DNA from: Acidimicrobiales bacterium
Lineage (GTDB): Bacteria > Actinomycetota > Acidimicrobiia > Acidimicrobiales > UBA8592
Assembly: GCA_030740795.1 (NCBI GenBank)
Contig: JASLWO010000033.1
Location: 1 to 48,080 of the forward strand
DNA: 48,080 bases
Direction: 5' to 3'
A program made the position numbers and the translations under genes. The notes under the pieces are model-generated. The model saw nothing but the letters and a program-made list of their open reading frames with translations. It made no database searches and was not told the origin of the DNA. This document shows positions 42,836 to 48,080 of this stretch, piece by piece (position 1 is the stretch's first letter; each line of letters opens with the position of its first letter).

Positions 42836-44100
42836 CGTGTAGTTACGTTTACCGGTATCGTTTCGTATCCGCGAAGCGTCATCCTGCCTCTTTGCTTTAA
42901 TTCACCTGCTTGTTCAATGTTTTTGAAACGCCTAATTAGCCCTGCGAACATTTCCTGCCCTTCTGTTCTCGCTAAATTCGCTCCTAGGCAATAGTGGATA
43001 CCCGACGCAAAGCTCATGGGTGGTCCTTCATTTCGTTCCACCCGGAATTCATCTGGTTCAGTGAACTTTAAGGGATCCCGATTAGCTGCACCGATTAACG
43101 TAACTACTAGGCTTCCTTTCGGAAGGTCAAATCCCGCAATTTCAGCGTCTTCAAGTGCTGTTCTCCCATCGATCTGAACAGGGCTATCCCATCGGAGCAT
43201 TTCCTCAACAGCTGACTCTACGAGAGTTCCATCGTTCCAAAGGCGCGTCATTTGATCCGGGTAGGCAAATAAAGCCCCTAGACCATTCCCGATAAGGTTT
43301 TGTGTGGTTTCCATTCCTGCTGCGAAAAGGAGAATAATCGTACTCACAACCTCTGCTTCGGAAATCCGATCTCCGCTCTCTTCTACCGCAATTAGCGCTG
43401 ATATCAAATCATCTTGAGGTACTGCTTTCCTTTCGTCGAACAATTGGGTGAAATACTCGCCCATTTCCATGAATGCAGCGGTTGATGCCTTAAGTTCTTC
43501 AAGTGACGGTGCTTGTTCGAGCGAAACGACCCCTGCTGTTACTAATGGTCTGAAGTATTCCCAATCCGAACGGGGAACACCTACTAGTTCTCCGATCACA
43601 TTCACGGGGAGGAGTCCCAGTATCTCCATAGCATCTCCGCCACCATTGTCGGCAAGGTTATCGAGGCAATCTTCTGTGAGTTCCTTTATGCTTTCACGCA
43701 TTGATTCAACTCGTTTCGGGGTGAAGGCCCTACTGACGAGACCTCTAAGTCTTGTATGGTCGGGAGGGTCAAGAAAAAGCATTGCTGGAGAAGAGTCACC
43801 ACTATTTGCGTTGATTTCTTCTCTGTAGGCTTTCACCTCTGGATCTTCTTCTCTAGGAAGAGCTGTACCGCCAGGGCCATCTCGGTCACCTTTACCTAAA
43901 CGGTTATCTCGGAAGATCGTTCGGCAGTCATCATAACGCGACAGGAAAATAGCTCCCGAGGAGCTTTTAAAGATAGGTGATTCATCTCGAAGCCGTTTAT
44001 ACCAGACGGCTGGGTTCGCTATTCCTTCTTCGGTGAGGAAAAGGTTGAGTAGATATTCATCGCCTTTGCTCTGATTTTCTGCCTTGATTTCGTTTGCCAT
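42832..44100 (-). CDS. cytochrome P450
   Basis: A 422-residue soluble P450. The heme ligand is Cys371 in FASGIHYCLGANLAR; the I-helix is LLFAAGMETTQNLIGNG, with the acid replaced by Glu before Thr; the ExxR pair is in EEMLRWDSPVQ; the B/C region has ALPREEDPE. The length and motifs fit the bacterial class (CYP105/107/125-like). A GGAGG site precedes the ATG. Requires a ferredoxin and reductase from elsewhere. Coupled to a methyltransferase downstream. The substrate cannot be read from sequence. Confidence 0.93.
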   Translation of the reverse strand: MANEIKAENQSKGDEYLLNLFLTEEGIANPAVWYKRLRDESPIFKSSSGAIFLSRYDDCRTIFRDNRLGKGDRDGPGGTALPREEDPEVKAYREEINANSGDSSPAMLFLDPPDHTRLRGLVSRAFTPKRVESMRESIKELTEDCLDNLADNGGGDAMEILGLLPVNVIGELVGVPRSDWEYFRPLVTAGVVSLEQAPSLEELKASTAAFMEMGEYFTQLFDERKAVPQDDLISALIAVEESGDRISEAEVVSTIILLFAAGMETTQNLIGNGLGALFAYPDQMTRLWNDGTLVESAVEEMLRWDSPVQIDGRTALEDAEIAGFDLPKGSLVVTLIGAANRDPLKFTEPDEFRVERNEGPPMSFASGIHYCLGANLARTEGQEMFAGLIRRFKNIEQAGELKQRGRMTLRGYETIPVNVTTR

Positions 44101-44240
44101 TTCGCCTCCATTTAAAACGATAGCTAAACCTGCTCATCATCGGTAACTTAATTTCAAACATTCTTTACATTCCGTCGGTTAGCAAAAGAGATACTGATGT
44201 TGTTATATGTTGGAGTGAATCACCTCTATGATTCTCATAA

Positions 44241-45170
44241 ATGAAAATCCGTAATAGACATAACAAAATTCCAGCTTCAATACAACACATTATGCGTGGG
44301 GTTTTCATGGGAGTTGCGGATGTGGTCCCTGGGGTTTCCGGTGGAACTATTGCTTTATTATTGGGTATTTATGAACGTTTGATCAGGAATGTTCATGACT
44401 GTAGCGATGCTTGTCTTTCGTTTTTAAGGAAAGATTTTAAAGAGTCTAAACGGGCTTTCTCTAAGATTGAATGGAGGTTTCTAGCTCCTTTGTTCATGGG
44501 TATCTTCGTTTCTTTCGGGATGCTTGCCCAAGTTATTGAAAGGCTTTTGGAAGACTATCCGCGATCAATGGCTGGTTTTTTCTTTGGACTCGTGCTCGCT
44601 TCTATCGTTGCCGCAATTTCAATGATAGAGATTTGGAAATTTAACTACTTTCTTTGGATACCAGTCACGACTGTAGTTGCGTTTTTGTTACTCGGTCTGC
44701 GCGCTGGCCCTATAGAAGAACCTAGTCTTCTAGTTTTCTTTATCTCTGGGGCGATTGCTATTTGTGCAATGGTTCTTCCTGGAGTTTCTGGGTCTTTCCT
44801 GCTGCTAATGATTGGAATGTATGGTTCCTTGATTGACACTATTAATAACCGTTACATGCTTGAGCTTATGGTCTTTGGAGCGGGTTCGATTTTGTCATTG
44901 GGTTTATCTGTTCGGGTGCTTAACTGGCTACTGGCAAGGTTCAGAGATCTTCTTCTTGCTTTCCTTATCGGTTTGATGATTGGGAGCCTTCGGGTTATTT
45001 GGCCATGGCCAAATGGTGTTGGCGTAGTCAGTGAAAATGAAAATGAAATAATTGAGGGGTCTATTCTGGCTTGGCCTGATTCGTTCGTTGATTTCCTCTG
45101 GCCAACTGTTTTTGGAATCACCGGATTTGTGATCGTAATCGGTATTTGGAATTTGGAACGGCGTAAATAA
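44241..45170 (+). CDS. DUF368 membrane protein (PopT-type polyprenyl-phosphate transporter)
   Basis: A 309-residue protein with about eight helices. The family signature MRGVFMGVADVVPGVSGGTIALLLGIYERLI is at its N-terminus and is repeated in inverted form later as MVLPGVSGSFLLLMIGMYGSL. DUF368 proteins have been shown to recycle undecaprenyl phosphate across the membrane (PopT). No clear ribosome site precedes the ATG. Its stop overlaps the next gene's start by 1 base, tying it to a lipid kinase and an SCP2-like protein. Confidence 0.88.
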   Translation: MKIRNRHNKIPASIQHIMRGVFMGVADVVPGVSGGTIALLLGIYERLIRNVHDCSDACLSFLRKDFKESKRAFSKIEWRFLAPLFMGIFVSFGMLAQVIERLLEDYPRSMAGFFFGLVLASIVAAISMIEIWKFNYFLWIPVTTVVAFLLLGLRAGPIEEPSLLVFFISGAIAICAMVLPGVSGSFLLLMIGMYGSLIDTINNRYMLELMVFGAGSILSLGLSVRVLNWLLARFRDLLLAFLIGLMIGSLRVIWPWPNGVGVVSENENEIIEGSILAWPDSFVDFLWPTVFGITGFVIVIGIWNLERRK

Positions 45171-46042
45171 TGGTTCACCTTTTGATCAATGCCTTTGCTA
45201 GGAAAGGCAAAGGGCATGAAAAAACTGAGATTATTCTCAAGAGGTTCAAGGATCTGGGGGTAGAAATTTCCTTAGTTGAAGGAGAAACACTTACGGAGAT
45301 TGGAAGAAACCTTAGAAACTTGATTGATGATGGTTTGGAACGATTAGTAGTCGCTGGTGGAGATGGAATAGTTCATTACGCTATTCAAGCTGTTGCCCGA
45401 TCTGAAACGATTCTGGGAATAATACCTATTGGGACCGGAAATGATTTTTGTAGAGCTTTGGGATACCCAACTGAAATAGAATCAGCAGTAGATGCTGCTC
45501 TTGGAGAGGGGCATTTGACTGATTTGCTTCGTGTAGATGGACGTTGGGTTGCATCGGTTGTAACTTTTGGTTTCTCTGGGGATGTCAATACAAAAGCAGA
45601 ATCCATGCGGTGGCCTAATGGGCCTAGCCGCTATACGTTAGCGACTCTTGCGGTTCTTCCTTCTTTGCGAAGCCGTAATATCATTTTTGAAATCGACGGT
45701 GTTCGTCATGAATTAGATTTATGCCTTTCTAATATCGCCAATACGAGCGACTTCGGAGGTGGGATGAAAATCTCTCCTTCCGCAAACCCATTTGATGGGA
45801 AAGCTAATATGACCTTTGTTTCTAGAATTAGTCGAATAGAGTTACTGCGTTTTTTCCGAAGGGTTTTTGATGGTTCTCACATGGATCATCCGAAAGTTAT
45901 AGGTATGGAAGGCAAACGCATTCAAATACTTTCTAATGATCTGGATTTGTGGGCAGATGGTGAATTTATAGGCTCAACTCCTGCAGTAGTTGAATTAATT
46001 CCAAAGGCTATTCGCCTTGCTGGCTCTAAAGGTAATCTTTAA
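45170..46042 (+). CDS. diacylglycerol-kinase-like lipid kinase
   Basis: A 290-residue lipid kinase of the DagK/YegS/BmrU family. ATP-binding motif GGDGIVHYAIQAV (63-75) and PIGTGNDFCRALGYP (86-100) are present. The C-terminal beta-sandwich has NTSDFGGGMKISPSANPFDGK and LDLWADGEFIGSTPAVVEL, typical of soluble DgkB-like enzymes. It phosphorylates diacylglycerol or another lipid alcohol. Its start overlaps the DUF368 stop (TAATG). Confidence 0.9.
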   Translation: MVHLLINAFARKGKGHEKTEIILKRFKDLGVEISLVEGETLTEIGRNLRNLIDDGLERLVVAGGDGIVHYAIQAVARSETILGIIPIGTGNDFCRALGYPTEIESAVDAALGEGHLTDLLRVDGRWVASVVTFGFSGDVNTKAESMRWPNGPSRYTLATLAVLPSLRSRNIIFEIDGVRHELDLCLSNIANTSDFGGGMKISPSANPFDGKANMTFVSRISRIELLRFFRRVFDGSHMDHPKVIGMEGKRIQILSNDLDLWADGEFIGSTPAVVELIPKAIRLAGSKGNL

Positions 46043-46044
46043 TC

Positions 46045-46377
46045 ATGGAAATCTCGGGTGATGATTGGGTTATTGAATTGCAAAAAAACATTGGATCTAA
46101 CCTCTCTCCAAAACCTGGAGTTAATTTCACGACTCAATACGTTATTTTTGATGAATCTGAGGGCAACCAAGAATTCTTTTTTCAATTAGGCGGAAAGGAA
46201 GTGCTCGTTTCGCAGGGAAGGTCAGATTCTCCTGATGCCACGTTTTCACTTGATCGTTCAGTTGCTGAATCTATTCGCTTGAAAGAGTTAACTACTGAGG
46301 AAGCTTTTCTAAAGGGTCTTCTTCTATTTGAGGGAGATACTAGAAAACTTATTGATATTTTTTCTGAAATTGTGTAA
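46045..46377 (+). CDS. SCP2-like sterol/lipid-binding domain protein
   Basis: A 110-residue protein with an SCP2-like pattern: VIFDESEGNQEFFFQLGGKEVLVSQGRSDSPDATFSLD, then an alpha segment with LTTEEAFLKGLLLFEGDTRKLID, where the GLLLFEGD part parallels the GKLKVEGD motif of SCP2 domains. It is likely to bind a lipid or acyl-CoA in a hydrophobic tunnel. It lies 2 bases behind the lipid kinase and ends 20 bases from malate dehydrogenase. The family assignment is by pattern. Confidence 0.72.
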   Translation: MEISGDDWVIELQKNIGSNLSPKPGVNFTTQYVIFDESEGNQEFFFQLGGKEVLVSQGRSDSPDATFSLDRSVAESIRLKELTTEEAFLKGLLLFEGDTRKLIDIFSEIV

Positions 46378-46397
46378 GTTCCGGTGATCTCTGTTGA

Positions 46398-47387
46398 TTA
46401 AATTAGACCCAATTCGGAGACTGTTTCTCTTTCCGTAACCAATTCCGCTGATGAAACGTCTATTCTCCCTCGGCTGAAATCGGCAAGTTCAAGGTTTTGA
46501 ACAATGGAGTAGTCACCATCAACGCAAGTTACTGGGAATGATGAAATGATTCCTTCAGGAATTCCATAGCTTCCATCTGAAGGAACAGCCATTGAAACCC
46601 AGTCACCTTCCAGGGTGCCGAGTTCCCAATCTCTGATGTGGTCTATAGCGGCATTGGCTGCAGAAGCAGCAGAAGAAGCTCCTCTTGCTTTGATTATCGC
46701 AGCTCCTCTTTGTTGGACGGTCGGAATGAAATCTTTTTCTAACCAAGTTTGGTCATTTATTGTTTCAGCTACTGAGATTCCATTTACTTCGCAATTGAAA
46801 AGATCTGGGTATTGAGTGGCGGAATGGTTGCCCCAGATAGTCATTTTCTTAACTGAAGAAACAGGAACTCCGAGTTTAGAAGCGACTTGGCTTTTGGCCC
46901 TGTTATGGTCAAGTCGAGTCATGGCTGTAAATTGTCGGGGATTCAGACCTTTAGCTGCTGATTGAGCGATTAACGCATTTGTATTGGCTGGATTTCCGAC
47001 TACGAGGACTTTAATATTGGGATTTGCGTTTTCTGCCATTGCTTGGCCTTGAGGGCCGAAAATGCCACCGTTTGCTTCAAGGAGATCCGCTCTTTCCATT
47101 CCATCTTTTCGAGGCATCGCTCCGACAAGAAGCGCGTAGTCGCTTTCGGTAAATGCGACGTTGGCATCATCTGTTTTAATGACGTTTTGAAGAAGAGGGA
47201 AAGCGCAGTCGTCAAGTTCCATATGTACGCCATCCAACGCGCCTAAGGCGGGTGTGATTTCTAATAACCTAAGGATGACCGGTTGGTCAGCTCCAAGCAT
47301 TTGTCCGCTTGCAATTCGAAATAGTAAGGCGTATCCAATCTGACCTGCAGCGCCTGTTACGGTCACATTAACCGGTTTTTTACTCAT
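46398..47387 (-). CDS. mdh: malate dehydrogenase
   Basis: A 329-residue NAD-dependent malate dehydrogenase. NAD loop [19 protein letters not shown] (about 10-28), substrate arginines in [15 protein letters not shown] and [18 protein letters not shown], catalytic His in [12 protein letters not shown]. This is the long, cytosolic-type MDH of actinobacteria. It oxidises malate to oxaloacetate, next to sdhCAB in the cycle but 5 kb away. AGGAGG precedes the ATG at good spacing. Confidence 0.95.
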   Translation of the reverse strand: MSKKPVNVTVTGAAGQIGYALLFRIASGQMLGADQPVILRLLEITPALGALDGVHMELDDCAFPLLQNVIKTDDANVAFTESDYALLVGAMPRKDGMERADLLEANGGIFGPQGQAMAENANPNIKVLVVGNPANTNALIAQSAAKGLNPRQFTAMTRLDHNRAKSQVASKLGVPVSSVKKMTIWGNHSATQYPDLFNCEVNGISVAETINDQTWLEKDFIPTVQQRGAAIIKARGASSAASAANAAIDHIRDWELGTLEGDWVSMAVPSDGSYGIPEGIISSFPVTCVDGDYSIVQNLELADFSRGRIDVSSAELVTERETVSELGLI

Positions 47388-47470
47388 AAATCCTCCTGAG
47401 TCCTCACGCTGAGATTAGCGAATAGATGGTACCTTTTGGCTAATCCTCCGCTTAGTTGGTCAAATTTCAT

Positions 47471-48080
47471 TCATACGGTTTGTGTGTTGCCTATCCAGCT
47501 TTCATGCAAACCTGCGTAAATACCATTTTGTTTTTTGAGCCATTCGTGGTTTCCCGTTTCCACAATATGCCCTTTGTCAAAGACAATTACCGAATCAGCT
47601 CTTTCAGCGGTACTTAAACGGTGTGCCACAGATATTGTCGTTCGGCCCTGTGAAAGTTGATCTAGGGCGGTAACAAGTGCGACTTCTGTTTCTGGATCTA
47701 CAGCGCTCGTAGCTTCATCTAGAATGAGGAGACCGGGGTTGGCTAACTGGGCGCGAGCTAAAGCCACTAACTGTCTTTCTCCTACTGATAGTCGTTCACC
47801 TCTGGGTCCTGTCCTCGTGTCAACACCATCGGGGAGTTTCTCTAACCACCAAGTTAGTCCCAGTGATTCAAATGCGTGCATGATCTCATCTTTACTAGAT
47901 CCGGGTTTGCCAAATAATACGTTGTCGCTGATTGTTTGATCGAAAAGGAACCCGTCCTGAGGAACCATTTGTATGGATTCGTGGCGTGATGTGGCATCAA
48001 TCTCTTTCAAAGGTATTGAATTTATTTTGATTACCCCCGAAGTGGGATCGGCTAGTCGTGCAAGGAGTTTAACAAATGTG
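47471..48080 (-). CDS. ABC exporter ATP-binding domain, partial
   Basis: The C-terminal ~203 residues of an ABC transporter, running off the window edge; the frame stays open to the edge and begins TFVKLLARLADPTSGVI, i.e. directly after the Walker A lysine. It has a Q-loop MVPQDGFLFDQTI, signature LSVGERQLVALARAQL (LSVGE in place of LSGGQ), Walker B LLILDEATSAVD, and an H-loop SVAHRLSTAERAD. The order fits ABCB-like multidrug or lipid exporters, where the membrane domain precedes. A start at 48010 (TTG) is an artefact, since the frame continues upstream. Confidence 0.9.
   Translation of the reverse strand, partial: TFVKLLARLADPTSGVIKINSIPLKEIDATSRHESIQMVPQDGFLFDQTISDNVLFGKPGSSKDEIMHAFESLGLTWWLEKLPDGVDTRTGPRGERLSVGERQLVALARAQLANPGLLILDEATSAVDPETEVALVTALDQLSQGRTTISVAHRLSTAERADSVIVFDKGHIVETGNHEWLKKQNGIYAGLHESWIGNTQTV

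Overview
This window comes from the chromosome of a free-living, probably aquatic or marine actinobacterium, most likely of the class Acidimicrobiia. That assignment is an inference from gene content. The evidence is two WhiB iron-sulfur regulators, a UPF0182 giant membrane protein, a PAC2 protein, a TIGR03084-type DinB-like protein, an actinobacterial DUF2342 protein, an LPXTG surface protein, an AtuA/acyl-CoA carboxylase module, and a moderate (not high) GC content. The genome is compact: convergent genes are often 3-18 bases apart, many genes overlap by 1-4 bases, and TTG and GTG starts are common. There is no IS element, prophage, CRISPR array or origin in the window.

Layout. 203-276: initiator tRNA (minus). 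0.3-3.3 kb: a phosphohistidine swivel protein, a SnoaL-like protein and a Bax-inhibitor-like membrane protein. 3.4-9.9 kb: a tightly coupled minus-strand operon of acyl-CoA carboxylase beta and biotin-carrying alpha subunits, an AtuA-like protein and a nitronate-monooxygenase-like flavoprotein. 10-16.7 kb: a DinB-like protein, an exported flavin amine oxidase whose segments appear circularly permuted, UPF0182, and a PDZ/Lon-like protease. 16.7-20.9 kb: a small membrane protein with a HEAT-repeat protein, a coupled moaE / 55-residue membrane protein / mreB operon, and an NAD-dependent epimerase. 20.9-27 kb: a DUF2342 protein, an MFS transporter, a Na/Pi cotransporter with PhoU, a Nudix hydrolase and two convergent WhiB genes. 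27-37.8 kb: a VWA protein and, about 6.5 kb away, its expected MoxR-like ATPase partner; between and around them lie a crotonase, a second Nudix, an LPXTG surface protein, isochorismatase- and thiolase-fold proteins without their usual cysteines, PAC2, a ROK kinase and an HD hydrolase. 37.9-41.5 kb: the sdhCAB operon. 41.5-48 kb: dienelactone hydrolase, P450 plus methyltransferase, a DUF368/lipid-kinase/SCP2-like cluster, malate dehydrogenase, and the 3' part of an ABC exporter.

How the genes work together. Succinate dehydrogenase and malate dehydrogenase supply two TCA-cycle steps. The carboxylase/AtuA operon, crotonase and thiolase-fold protein point to oxidation of branched or terpenoid acyl-CoAs. 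The NptA/PhoU pair handles phosphate. DUF368, the diacylglycerol-kinase-like enzyme and the SCP2-like protein suggest lipid or lipid-carrier handling at the membrane. MreB, UPF0182, the YlbL-like protease and the sortase substrate are envelope functions.

The strongest unusual signal is the amine oxidase at 10868-12247. The segment that normally ends this family lies between the Tat signal and the FAD-binding Rossmann motif, within one intact reading frame. Other points of note are a CRP-like dyad at about -40 of the LPXTG gene promoter, an overlooked 55-residue membrane protein between moaE and mreB, a structured intergenic region at 32.16-32.33 kb, and several enzymes of known folds that lack a key residue.
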